Below the pieces are notes generated by a model, which ran no database searches, had not been told where the DNA came from, and saw only the letters and a program-made list of their open reading frames with translations. The translations under genes and the position numbers were made by a program. Source: Clostridium_AI sp002297865 (GTDB taxonomy: Bacteria; Bacillota; Clostridia; Lachnospirales; Lachnospiraceae). From it: 64,000 bases of DNA. This document shows positions 27,078 through 36,350 of the stretch, piece by piece (within the stretch, counting starts at the first letter, position 1; each line of letters begins with the position of its first letter). The stretch lies in contig CALFNR010000126.1 of assembly GCA_937903005.1 (NCBI GenBank), forward strand, positions 3,096 through 67,095. Reading direction: 5' to 3'.

Positions 27078-28370
27078 ATGAACGAGATGTATAAACAATC
27101 TGGCATACAAGAAGAAGTATATGCCTTTGGGAAAGAAGTAGAAGGTTCATTAAAAGAACGTTTTGAGAAAATTGATGCAGTTGCAGAATATAACCAGTTA
27201 AAGGTGATTCAGGCAATGCAAAAAAATAAATTAAGTGATATTCATTTTGCATCTACAACAGGTTATGGTTACAATGACCTAGGAAGAGATGTATTAGAAA
27301 GTGTTTATGCTGACATTTTTCGAGCTGAGGCAGCTTTGGTTCGTCCTCAGATTACCTGTGGTACTCATGCATTGACAATTGCTTTGGCAGCAAATCTTCG
27401 CCCAGGTGACGAGCTATTATCTCCAGTCGGAAAACCATACGATACATTAGAAGGCGTCATTGGAATTAAACCAGACGAGAATGGAAATGCTCCAAAAGGT
27501 TCTCTTGCAGAATATGATATTTCTTATCGTCAGGTAGATTTACTTCCAGACGGTGGTTTTGATTTTGAAGAAATCAAAAAGGCAATCAATGAGAAAACAA
27601 AATTAGTTACCATTCAACGTTCGAAAGGATATCAGACAAGACCTACTTTATCGGTAGAAAGAATTGGCGAACTAATTGCCTTTATTAAAGAAATCAAACC
27701 AGACGTTATCTGTATGGTAGACAATTGTTATGGTGAGTTCGTAGAGAAGATAGAACCAACAGAAGTTGGTGCAGATATGTGCGTTGGTTCTTTAATCAAA
27801 AACCCAGGTGGCGGATTAGCGCCAATTGGTGGATATATTGTAGGAAAAGAAGAATATATTGAACAATGTGCATTTCGTTTAACTGCACCAGGTCTTGGAA
27901 AGGAAGTAGGAGCTACATTAGGCCTTAACCAGTCATTGTTCCAAGGACTTTTTTTAGCACCTACTGTAACAGCAGGTGCATTAAAGGGAGCTGTTTTTGC
28001 GGCAAATATCTATGAAAAGTTGGGCTTTTCTGTAATTCCAAATGGAACAGAAGAACGTTATGACATTATTCAGGCAGTAACACTTGGAAGTCCAGAAGCA
28101 ATTATTGCATTTTGCCATGGCATTCAGGCAGCAGCGCCAGTTGATAGTTTTGTAGTGCCAGAACCTTGGGCGATGCCAGGTTATCATTCAGAAGTTATTA
28201 TGGCAGCAGGTGCGTTTGTACAGGGATCATCCATTGAGTTAAGTGCGGATGCTCCGATTGAAGCACCATATGCTGTTTACTTCCAGGGTGGTCTTACTTG
28301 GTATCATGCGAAGTTAGGTATTTTAATGTCCTTGCAGAAATTAGTAGAAAAGAATCTTGTTACTTTATAA
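27078..28370 (+). CDS. ynbB: PLP-dependent methionine gamma-lyase-like protein (aluminium-resistance family, YnbB)
   Basis: 430 residues, type I PLP fold. TCGTHALTIALAANLRPGD, CMVDNCYGEF and the cofactor lysine in SLIKNPGGGLAPIGGYI are visible. The family is conserved next to miaA in Firmicutes and is often labelled aluminium resistance or methionine gamma-lyase; its true reaction is unsettled. GGAGGAAG lies before the ATG. Confidence 0.87.
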   Translation: MNEMYKQSGIQEEVYAFGKEVEGSLKERFEKIDAVAEYNQLKVIQAMQKNKLSDIHFASTTGYGYNDLGRDVLESVYADIFRAEAALVRPQITCGTHALTIALAANLRPGDELLSPVGKPYDTLEGVIGIKPDENGNAPKGSLAEYDISYRQVDLLPDGGFDFEEIKKAINEKTKLVTIQRSKGYQTRPTLSVERIGELIAFIKEIKPDVICMVDNCYGEFVEKIEPTEVGADMCVGSLIKNPGGGLAPIGGYIVGKEEYIEQCAFRLTAPGLGKEVGATLGLNQSLFQGLFLAPTVTAGALKGAVFAANIYEKLGFSVIPNGTEERYDIIQAVTLGSPEAIIAFCHGIQAAAPVDSFVVPEPWAMPGYHSEVIMAAGAFVQGSSIELSADAPIEAPYAVYFQGGLTWYHAKLGILMSLQKLVEKNLVTL

Positions 28371-28504
28371 TATGAAGTAACAAACACAAAATGGTCACAC
28401 TTGTCCCCTAAAATTTCTAAGTAAGCTGGTATACAAACCATAACAGTTGTGTTAAAATGTTCTAAGGGTTTTGATGGTGTATGCTGATAGAAGTAAGGAG
28501 GCAT

Positions 28505-29203
28505 ATGCAAAAAGAACATCGAAAGATAAAAGATTTACCGTTAACAGAACGTCCTTGTGAAAAGTTTTTAGAGTGCGGGCCAGATTGCATGACGGATGCA
28601 GAACTTCTTGCAGTGATAATCCGCGTTGGTACCAGGGACAGGCATGCAGTAGAATTAATGAATTCAGTACTATTACAGGCTGGTGACGGTGCAGGGCTTG
28701 TAGAGCTTAGCAAGTTATCCGTTGAAGATTTGTTAAAGATACCAGGAATTGGCCTTGTCAAAGCAGTTCAGTTAAAATGTATCGTAGAACTTGCAATACG
28801 ATTTGCAAAACAGGAACAGAAGCAGATGGTAAGGTTTAATCAGCCACGTTCGGTTGCTGATTACTATATGCAGGAATTCCGTTTAAAGTCAAGGGAAGAA
28901 CTGCTCCTTATTATGTTAGATACAAAAGGGAAACTACTTAGAGATGCTGTGATTTCCAGCGGTACCATTAATTATTCTATACTAGAACCACGAGAGGTTT
29001 TTGTGACTGCTTTTGAGTATCATGCGGTTCAGATTATATTGCTGCATAATCATCCAAGTGGGGACCCAACCCCAAGTAAAGAGGACATCGTTGCAACAAG
29101 AAAGATTAGGCAGGCAGGTGAAATCGTAGGAATTGAACTTATAGATCATATTATTATTGGTGATAATCGATATATAAGCATGAGAGAGTTAGATTTGTTT
29201 TAA
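28505..29203 (+). CDS. radC: RadC/JAMM-domain protein
   Basis: 232 residues from the ATG at 28505, preceded closely by AAGGAGG; the in-frame ATG at 28481 lacks a good ribosome site. An N-terminal helix-hairpin-helix (KIPGIGLVKAVQLK) precedes the JAMM zinc motif LLHNHPSGDPTPSKED. Despite its name no DNA repair role is established; the fold suggests a metal-dependent protease or nuclease activity. It heads the mreB cell-shape group, as often in Firmicutes. Confidence 0.92.
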   Translation: MQKEHRKIKDLPLTERPCEKFLECGPDCMTDAELLAVIIRVGTRDRHAVELMNSVLLQAGDGAGLVELSKLSVEDLLKIPGIGLVKAVQLKCIVELAIRFAKQEQKQMVRFNQPRSVADYYMQEFRLKSREELLLIMLDTKGKLLRDAVISSGTINYSILEPREVFVTAFEYHAVQIILLHNHPSGDPTPSKEDIVATRKIRQAGEIVGIELIDHIIIGDNRYISMRELDLF

Positions 29204-29281
29204 TATAAAACATGAAAATTTTAATATAAAACTAAGAATAGAGAATTCAAAGACAGAACATAGTCTTAGAAGGAGATTATT

Positions 29282-30280
29282 ATGGCAAAGAAAGTATTTG
29301 GTATAGATTTTGGTACAAGTGTAATTAAAATCTTTAAAAAAGGCGAAGGTATCGTTGTAGATGAGAAAAACGTAATCGCCACACAGAAGAAAAAAATATA
29401 TGCTGGTGGTAATGCCGCATATGATATGTATGAAAAATCACCTGAGAACATTATCGTTTCCTATCCAATGAAAGCAGGTGTAATTGCTGAGATAGAAAAT
29501 ATGAGAATGCTTCTGGATTATTTTGTACAGACGAAATGTTTTAAAAAGGGTATGAAAAGTACTGCTGACTTCATTGTTGCGGTGCCGACCAACATTACAG
29601 AAGTTGAAAGACGTGCATTTGATGAATTAGTTAGAAATACAGTTACAAAAACAAGGGATGTTATTTTGTTAGATAAACCGATTGTTGCTGCACTTGGTAT
29701 TGGATTAGACGTTGTAAGCCCAAGAGGAGTTATGACAGTAGATATCGGTGCTGATACAACAGAAATTGGAATTATTTCCTTAGGCGGTATTGTCCTTAGC
29801 AAGCTGATTCCTGTTGGTGGAAACAAGATTGACGAATCCATTCAGCTTCTAGTGAAGAAGAATTATAACCTTTATATCGGTAGTAAAACAGCAGAAATGA
29901 TAAAAATAGAATTAGGAAGTGCACTAGAGGGAGAAGAAACAACAATGAGAGTGTTTGGCAGGGATGTTGTGACAGGTCTGCCAAAACAGATGGAGATCAG
30001 TTCTTCTCTTGTGTGCAGTGCAGTTAAGGAACACTTATATACAATTGTAGAAGCAATTAAAATGATTCTTGAGCACACCCCACCAGAAATTACATCTGAT
30101 ATTATTGATTCAGGTATTTATCTGACAGGTGGTTCTGCAAAGATTAGAGAACTTGATAAGCTTATTTCAGAGGAAACAGATTTAATGGTAAATGTCAGTG
30201 ATGACTGTGATAATTCTGTAGCAAAAGGTCTTGGTGCAGTAATGGAAGATAGCAGTCTGTTAGCACAGCTGCATCATTAA
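29282..30280 (+). CDS. mreB: Rod-shape-determining protein MreB
   Basis: 332 residues, actin-like. Phosphate loop GIDFGTSVIKIF at the start, MTVDIGADTTEIGIISLGGIV in the middle and the adenosine motif IYLTGGSAKI near the C-terminus. It polymerises along the membrane and guides lateral wall synthesis with MreC, MreD, PBP2 and RodA, all encoded downstream. AAGGAG precedes the ATG. Confidence 0.96.
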   Translation: MAKKVFGIDFGTSVIKIFKKGEGIVVDEKNVIATQKKKIYAGGNAAYDMYEKSPENIIVSYPMKAGVIAEIENMRMLLDYFVQTKCFKKGMKSTADFIVAVPTNITEVERRAFDELVRNTVTKTRDVILLDKPIVAALGIGLDVVSPRGVMTVDIGADTTEIGIISLGGIVLSKLIPVGGNKIDESIQLLVKKNYNLYIGSKTAEMIKIELGSALEGEETTMRVFGRDVVTGLPKQMEISSSLVCSAVKEHLYTIVEAIKMILEHTPPEITSDIIDSGIYLTGGSAKIRELDKLISEETDLMVNVSDDCDNSVAKGLGAVMEDSSLLAQLHH

Positions 30281-30314
30281 TCCGTAGCCTTGCAAGTGGC
30301 AGATGGGAGTTACG

Positions 30315-31163
30315 ATGAGACGAAGATTTAATTTTGATATAAAACCAAAATATATTTTTATTGCATGTGCTGCTTTATGTACTGCAGTTATGATTTTTAC
30401 TTTTTCGAATGATAAGAATCTTTCGCCTGTGAGAACTTTGTTTGGCGATGCGGTTACTCCAATGCAAAGTGGAGTAAATCAAGTAGGTAACTATATTAGT
30501 GAAAAAACCGAAATTTTTACAAGTATGAAAAAATTACTTGCTGAAAATAAGGAACTGCAAAGTAAAGTGGATACTCTATCAAGTCAGAATAAGATTCTAC
30601 AGCTTGATAAATATGAACTTGACAGTTTACGAGAACTATATAAGTTAGATCAGAAGTATACCGAGTATCCAAAGGTGGCAGCAAGAGTTATTACAAAAGA
30701 TGGTGGAAACTGGTATAATGTTTTTAAAATTGATAAGGGAACCAATAATGGAATTAAAGTCGGTATGAATGTAATGGCAGGTGACGGTCTGGTTGGTATT
30801 ATTACAGAAGTTGGACATAACTGGGCATCTGTCCGTTCGATTATAGATGACAAAAGCAGTGTCAGTGGAATGGTGTTAAAAACAAACGATAACTGTATTA
30901 TTAATGGTAATCTAGAAATGTTAGACAGTGGTTGTATTGAAATTGATAATATCGGAAGGGATGCAAAAATAAAAAAAGGATATGAAGTCGTAACATCCCG
31001 TATCAGTCCTAAATTTTTACCAGGAATCTTGATTGGAACAGTATCATCTGTAAGTACGGATTCATCAAACTTAAGAACTACTGGTAAATTGACTACAGCT
31101 GTTGATTTTGACAAATTAGATACCGTTTTAGTCATTACAGCCTTAAAGGAAAAAGAGTATTAA
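30315..31163 (+). CDS. mreC: Rod-shape-determining protein MreC
   Basis: 282 residues from the ATG at 30315 (GGGAG five bases upstream; an earlier in-frame ATG at 30303 overlaps that site). One N-terminal membrane helix (about 13-31), a coiled coil (about 65-105), then the beta-barrel region with VITKDGGNWYNVFKIDKGTN and VGLVG-like GDGLVGIITEVG. It is the periplasm-facing scaffold linking MreB to PBP2. Confidence 0.93.
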   Translation: MRRRFNFDIKPKYIFIACAALCTAVMIFTFSNDKNLSPVRTLFGDAVTPMQSGVNQVGNYISEKTEIFTSMKKLLAENKELQSKVDTLSSQNKILQLDKYELDSLRELYKLDQKYTEYPKVAARVITKDGGNWYNVFKIDKGTNNGIKVGMNVMAGDGLVGIITEVGHNWASVRSIIDDKSSVSGMVLKTNDNCIINGNLEMLDSGCIEIDNIGRDAKIKKGYEVVTSRISPKFLPGILIGTVSSVSTDSSNLRTTGKLTTAVDFDKLDTVLVITALKEKEY

Positions 31164-31186
31164 CTCAAGTAGCGAGAGGGTAGGTT

Positions 31187-31693
31187 ATGAAACGATTTTT
31201 TTTATACATCCTTTTGGTGTTATTCTGCTTCTTACTCCAGACCACGTTATTTCAGTGGCTGGAGTTAGCAGGTATCATACCAAATATATTGATAATATTA
31301 GTAGTTTCCATTGGATATATAAGAGGAATTAATGAATCCATGATAGTAGGTATATTGTGTGGACTTTGTATGGATCTTATGTACGGAAATTTTATTGGAT
31401 ATTATGCCCTGCTCTATTTAACAGTAGGATTCTTAAGTGGTTATTCGAATTATTTTTATGAAAAAGACGATTACACATTACCGCTGATTTTAATTGGTGT
31501 GGGTGATTTAGTGTATGGAACTTTATTTTATATCTTATCATATTTATTACGAGCACGCTTACATGTCTTTTATTACCTTAGAAGAATTATGATACCAGAA
31601 GCAATTTATACTGTTGTCGTAGCGATTATTTTATACAAACTGATTCATCTTTTGAATGGATATATGGTTAAGTTAGAAAGTAAGGAGGAGTAA
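31187..31693 (+). CDS. mreD: Rod-shape-determining protein MreD
   Basis: 168 residues with about five membrane helices and the typical FLLQTTLFQWLELAGIIPN opening. It is an integral membrane partner of MreC. The stop lies one base before the next ATG, so it is coupled to the PBP2 gene. Confidence 0.92.
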   Translation: MKRFFLYILLVLFCFLLQTTLFQWLELAGIIPNILIILVVSIGYIRGINESMIVGILCGLCMDLMYGNFIGYYALLYLTVGFLSGYSNYFYEKDDYTLPLILIGVGDLVYGTLFYILSYLLRARLHVFYYLRRIMIPEAIYTVVVAIILYKLIHLLNGYMVKLESKEE

Positions 31694-31694
31694 T

Positions 31695-34532
31695 ATGCTA
31701 GAAATCATTTTAGATGAGTTAAAGCGGGTTGCAAAATCAAGGCTTTTTCCAATCGCAGTTTTATTTGGATTTCTCTTTCTCGTCCTTGTGAATAAAATCT
31801 TTATCATCCAGGTAGTGGATGGAGAAAAATATGAGGCAACTGCTGAAGCGGATAATAAAAAAACAATTGAATTAAAAGCAACAAGAGGAAATATATACGA
31901 TAGGAATGGAGTTTTGTTAGCATATAATGAGTTGTCCTATTCATTACAGATTGAAGATAACAATGAGTTAAAAACCAGTGAAGAAAAGAATGAAATGATT
32001 TATAGACTGATTCATTATGTCGAAGAACAAAAAGGTACCATTGCATATGATTTTCCAATGGAGTTTGATAAAAAGGGGCATATACAGTTTACTGTGGAAG
32101 GAAATTCTTTAAAGAAATTTAAAGTAAATGCTTACTCAAGAAAAAATATACACGATTTAACAGATGAAATTGAGAAAGCGGATGCGAGGGAAGTATACGA
32201 TTATCTTCGTGATTATTTTAAAATTGGAGAAGAGTATTCAAAAGAAGATACATTGAAAATCATGTCTATTCGCTATATACTTTTTATTAATCGATACAAT
32301 AAAAAAAGAGACGATTACATTCCGATTACACTTGCCACTAACTTATCGGAAAAATTAGTGGCGATATTAAAAGAAAACAGGGCAGATTTACCAGGTGTTG
32401 AAATCGTTGAAGAAACAAACCGAGTGTATAAGGATAGTAAATATTATGCACCAATTTTGGGTTATACAGGGACGATTTCATCAGAAGCATTACAGGAGAG
32501 TAATGAAGATTATTATACTTCTACAGATCAGATTGGTAAGTCAGGTCTTGAAGCTAAGTATGAAGAAACACTAAGAGGAAAAAAGGGATATCAGACTGTT
32601 GTAAGAAACAGTGCAGGAACTACAACGGAAGTTCTTGAAACAAAAGAGCCTGTTGCCGGAAATGATTTATATCTAACAATTGATTCCAATTTGCAAAAAG
32701 CAAGTTACGTTTTATTGGAAAAAGAATTAGCAGCTATTTTATTAGAGAGAATCTGGAATAGTAAAAGTTATGGTTCCAAAGGTACATCGTCCGATGATAT
32801 CATGATTCCAATTAATGATGTGTATTTTGCACTGTTAGATAACAATGTAATTGACATTAATCATTTTTCTGCTGATGATGCAACTGCATTAGAAAAAAGT
32901 ATTTATGCAAAATATGTATCAGAAGAAAAGAGCGTTTTTCAGACGCTGAAAACAAAGCTTGCATATCAAAATGAATTTGATGCTTCCGCTTTATCTAATT
33001 CTATGTCTTCTTATATGGATCAGATTTATAAAAGCCTGAAAGCAGATGGAGTGTTAAAAACGAATGAAATTGATACCAATGATGAGATATATAAGAAATA
33101 TGTCAATGAAAAAACAGGATTAAATAGTTTCTTAGCACATGCAGTGGAGAAGCGCTGGATTGATTCTTCCATGCTTGACGTAGGTGATGATTACTTTACT
33201 ACAGAAGAATTATATGGAAAATTATTAGATTATACATTTAATCTTTTGCAAAATGATAAAGATTTTAGTAAACTTATTTATTATAATATGATCGATACCA
33301 ATCAGTTAGGTGGTAGAGATGTTTGCCTTTTGCTGTTTGAGCAGGGAGTATTAAAGAAAGACAAAGACAGTATGAATGCGTTGCAAAACGGTACTACCAG
33401 CGCGTATACGTTTATTCGAAATAAGATAAAGAATTTAGAAATAACGCCTGCACAGCTTGCACTGGAACCATGTTCGGGTTCTGTCATTATAACGGACCCA
33501 AATAACGGTGACACGTTAGCGTGTGTGACTTACCCAAGTTATGATAACAATAGACTGGCGAATACAGTTGATTCTAAGTATTACGCTACGTTATTGGCAG
33601 ATAAATCAAGTCCCTTTGTAAACCGTGTAACAAAGCAGAGGATTGCACCAGGTTCTACGTTTAAGACATTTTCCTCACTTTTGGCACTGAAAGAAGGCGT
33701 AATTACTACAGGGACCAAAATAACGGATAAAGTAACCTTTACCAGTATTAAGCCAAGCCCATCCTGTTGGAGCAAGTATTCTCATGGTTCTATCAATGTT
33801 GCAGATGCAATTGGAGTATCTTGTAACTATTTCTTCTATCAAAGTGGATTTAACATGAGTAAAGATAGCAGGGGAAATTATGTGAGCAATATTGGGCTTA
33901 AAAAAATTCAAAAATATGCAAAAGAATTTGGTATGGACGCAAAATCCGGACTTGAGTTATCAGAAGATGCTCCTGTTATATCCAATACAGATGCAGTCAG
34001 AACTATGATTGGACAGGGCACAAACTCATTTGCACCTGCTCAGCTTGCAAGATGGGTGACAACAATTGCAAATGAAGGAACAAGTTTCAACTTAACACTA
34101 ATTGATAAAATAACAAATGTTAATGGAAAAACCATAGAAAAGAATAAGGCAAAAGTTTATCGTAAACTTGATATCCAGAATTCTCACTGGGATGCTGTAA
34201 AGTTAGGAATGGATAAGGTGGTAAATGGACCTTCCAGCAGCATTCACCAGCATTTTAAAGACTTGGATGTAAAAGTTGCGGGAAAAACAGGTACCTCTCA
34301 GATTACGAAGAAAGTACCGAATAATGCTTTATTTATTTCTTTTGCACCATATGAAAAACCTGAGATTACGACGACTGTTGTAATTCCAAACGGATATACA
34401 TCTGGAAATGCAGCACAGACTGCAAGTGAAATCTATAAATATTACTTCGCAAAAACCAAAAAGGAAAAAGCACAGATTTTAAAAGGTGAAGTTGGTAAAA
34501 CAAAAGGTAATTCACATTCAAGGACGGATTAA
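31695..34532 (+). CDS. mrdA: Penicillin-binding protein 2 (elongasome transpeptidase) with long insertion
   Basis: 945 residues, well above the ~650-700 usual for PBP2. A single N-terminal membrane helix (about 18-38), the dimerisation region with ATRGNIYDRNG, then the transpeptidase: Ser654 in APGSTFK, SCN in IGVSCNYF, KTG in AGKTGTSQ. Between about residues 340 and 590 is a helical, Asp/Lys-rich insertion that separates the two halves (it starts after LYLTIDSNLQ and ends before GSVIITDPNNG). It crosslinks lateral wall peptidoglycan together with RodA. Confidence 0.93.
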   Translation: MLEIILDELKRVAKSRLFPIAVLFGFLFLVLVNKIFIIQVVDGEKYEATAEADNKKTIELKATRGNIYDRNGVLLAYNELSYSLQIEDNNELKTSEEKNEMIYRLIHYVEEQKGTIAYDFPMEFDKKGHIQFTVEGNSLKKFKVNAYSRKNIHDLTDEIEKADAREVYDYLRDYFKIGEEYSKEDTLKIMSIRYILFINRYNKKRDDYIPITLATNLSEKLVAILKENRADLPGVEIVEETNRVYKDSKYYAPILGYTGTISSEALQESNEDYYTSTDQIGKSGLEAKYEETLRGKKGYQTVVRNSAGTTTEVLETKEPVAGNDLYLTIDSNLQKASYVLLEKELAAILLERIWNSKSYGSKGTSSDDIMIPINDVYFALLDNNVIDINHFSADDATALEKSIYAKYVSEEKSVFQTLKTKLAYQNEFDASALSNSMSSYMDQIYKSLKADGVLKTNEIDTNDEIYKKYVNEKTGLNSFLAHAVEKRWIDSSMLDVGDDYFTTEELYGKLLDYTFNLLQNDKDFSKLIYYNMIDTNQLGGRDVCLLLFEQGVLKKDKDSMNALQNGTTSAYTFIRNKIKNLEITPAQLALEPCSGSVIITDPNNGDTLACVTYPSYDNNRLANTVDSKYYATLLADKSSPFVNRVTKQRIAPGSTFKTFSSLLALKEGVITTGTKITDKVTFTSIKPSPSCWSKYSHGSINVADAIGVSCNYFFYQSGFNMSKDSRGNYVSNIGLKKIQKYAKEFGMDAKSGLELSEDAPVISNTDAVRTMIGQGTNSFAPAQLARWVTTIANEGTSFNLTLIDKITNVNGKTIEKNKAKVYRKLDIQNSHWDAVKLGMDKVVNGPSSSIHQHFKDLDVKVAGKTGTSQITKKVPNNALFISFAPYEKPEITTTVVIPNGYTSGNAAQTASEIYKYYFAKTKKEKAQILKGEVGKTKGNSHSRTD

Positions 34533-34542
34533 GGGGGTTAAC

Positions 34543-35208
34543 ATGAATAACTCAGTTATCATTAAAGGTACTAAATCTGGAATCATCGTTGTATTAGATC
34601 CGACAATGGATTTTAATGAATTAAAAGAGAATGTTGCGAAAAAATTTGAAGAGTCAAAAAAATTTTTAGGCAACGCTACAATGGCCTTGAGTTTTGAAGG
34701 CCGTGAATTAACAAATGATGAACAGAGGGAAATACTAAATGTTATCAATGAAAATTCCGATTTGCACATTGTTTGTATCGTAGATACAGATAAAGAAAAG
34801 GAAAAAATATTTTCAAAGAGCTTGAATGACAGGCTTATGGAATTACAATCAAATACTGGGCAGTTTTACAAGGGAAATCTTCGTTCAGGCCAGGTGCTAG
34901 AAGTTGAGTCCAGTATCATTGTAATAGGTGATGTAAATAATGGTGCAAAAGTTGTATCAAAAGGTAATATCGTTATTCTTGGTTCGCTAAAAGGAAATGC
35001 TTTCGCAGGGGCAGCTGGCAACGCCAAAGCTTTTGTTGTGGCACTTGATATGGAACCAGTTCAAATAAGAATAGCGGATACCATTGCAAGAGCACCAGAT
35101 AAGAAGAGTAAGGATGTTGTAAAAGAGCCAAAGATTGCATTTGTTGATGATGGAAATATTTATATTGAAACACTGAATAAGAGTGTTTTAAACGATATAC
35201 AGCTATAA
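34543..35208 (+). CDS. minC: Septum site-determining protein MinC
   Basis: 221 residues from the ATG at 34543, which has AAGGGGG before it; an upstream-open frame overlaps the PBP2 gene. N-terminal FtsZ-inhibiting domain (SVIIKGTKSGIIVVL) and C-terminal beta-helix with GDVNNGAKVVSKGNIVILGS, the MinD-binding part. It blocks FtsZ assembly away from midcell. Confidence 0.94.
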   Translation: MNNSVIIKGTKSGIIVVLDPTMDFNELKENVAKKFEESKKFLGNATMALSFEGRELTNDEQREILNVINENSDLHIVCIVDTDKEKEKIFSKSLNDRLMELQSNTGQFYKGNLRSGQVLEVESSIIVIGDVNNGAKVVSKGNIVILGSLKGNAFAGAAGNAKAFVVALDMEPVQIRIADTIARAPDKKSKDVVKEPKIAFVDDGNIYIETLNKSVLNDIQL

Positions 35209-35258
35209 AAAATATGCATACTAGATTTATGCAATAAAGGATATGGAGGACTAAGAGT

Positions 35259-36050
35259 ATGGGAGAAGTAATAGTTATTACGTCCGGTAAGGGTGGAGTT
35301 GGTAAAACAACAACAACTGCAAACGTTGGTACTGGATTAGCCAAATTAGGGAAAAAGGTTGTGTTAATTGATACAGATATAGGTCTTCGTAACTTAGATG
35401 TTGTCATGGGACTTGAAAACCGCATTGTGTATAACTTAGTAGATGTGGTGGAGGGAAACTGCAGAATCAAACAAGCATTAATTAAAGATAAGAGATATCC
35501 AAATTTATATCTTTTGCCATCTGCCCAGACACGAGACAAGACAGCTGTATCACCCGAACAGATGAAAAAACTGGCTGAAGAATTAAGAGATGAATTTGAT
35601 TATATCCTTATGGATTGTCCAGCAGGAATTGAACAGGGATTTCAAAATGCAATCGCAGGTGCTGACAGTGCTTTGGTAGTTACAACACCTGAGGTTTCTG
35701 CTGTTCGTGATGCAGATAGAATCATTGGTCTATTGGAAGCAAACGAAATCAAAAGTACCCATCTGATTGTAAATCGTTTACGTTCGGACATGGTGAAACG
35801 CGGAGATATGATGTCAAGTGATGACGTAGTTGAAATTTTAGCAGTAGACTTAATCGGTGTTGTACCAGATGATGAAAAAATAGTAGTATCTACAAACCAA
35901 GGAGAACCTCTAGTTGGTGACGATAGTTTAGCAGGACAAGCTTATATGAATATTTGCCGCCGTGTAATGGGAGAAGAAGTACCTTTGTTAGATTTGCATG
36001 GAAAAAGCGGATTGTTTGCTAAATTGTCTTCAATTTTTAAAAAGCAGTAG
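35259..36050 (+). CDS. minD: Septum site-determining ATPase MinD
   Basis: 263 residues. Deviant Walker A SGKGGVGKTTTT, the GLRNLDVVMGLENR segment, and a C-terminal amphipathic helix (GLFAKLSSIFKK) that binds membrane. It recruits MinC and is driven by MinE, encoded 12 bases downstream. Confidence 0.97.
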   Translation: MGEVIVITSGKGGVGKTTTTANVGTGLAKLGKKVVLIDTDIGLRNLDVVMGLENRIVYNLVDVVEGNCRIKQALIKDKRYPNLYLLPSAQTRDKTAVSPEQMKKLAEELRDEFDYILMDCPAGIEQGFQNAIAGADSALVVTTPEVSAVRDADRIIGLLEANEIKSTHLIVNRLRSDMVKRGDMMSSDDVVEILAVDLIGVVPDDEKIVVSTNQGEPLVGDDSLAGQAYMNICRRVMGEEVPLLDLHGKSGLFAKLSSIFKKQ

Positions 36051-36062
36051 GAGGGGAAACGA

Positions 36063-36338
36063 ATGGGTTTTGCAGATTTTTTTAGGAAGAAATCTTCTGG
36101 AAACGTTGCAAAAGATAGACTAAAATTAGTTCTGGTATCAGATAGAGCAAACTGTTCACCAGAAATTATGGAACAAATAAAAAATGATATCATTAAGGTA
36201 ATATCAAAATATGTGGAGATAGATGCAGATGGATTAGATATTAAAATAACGCAGACAGAGTCCGAAGGCAATAACGGTACGGTACCTGCATTATTTGCTA
36301 ATATTCCAATTAAGGATCTGAAAGCTCCTAAGAAATAA
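36063..36338 (+). CDS. minE: Cell division topological specificity factor MinE
   Basis: 91 residues. N-terminal membrane-binding part (FADFFRKKSSGN), MinD-stimulating segment AKDRLKLVLVSDRANCSPEI and C-terminal dimerisation domain. Its presence implies an oscillating Min system rather than DivIVA/MinJ anchoring, although a DivIVA is encoded 7 kb downstream. Confidence 0.95.
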   Translation: MGFADFFRKKSSGNVAKDRLKLVLVSDRANCSPEIMEQIKNDIIKVISKYVEIDADGLDIKITQTESEGNNGTVPALFANIPIKDLKAPKK

Positions 36339-36350
36339 GGATGAAAGAAC

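Noticed and set aside
34973..35539. Long open frame of 188 codons on the minus strand across minC and minD
   Set aside because: It lies opposite two well-conserved genes, has no ribosome site and no family resemblance; it is a shadow of the coding strand.
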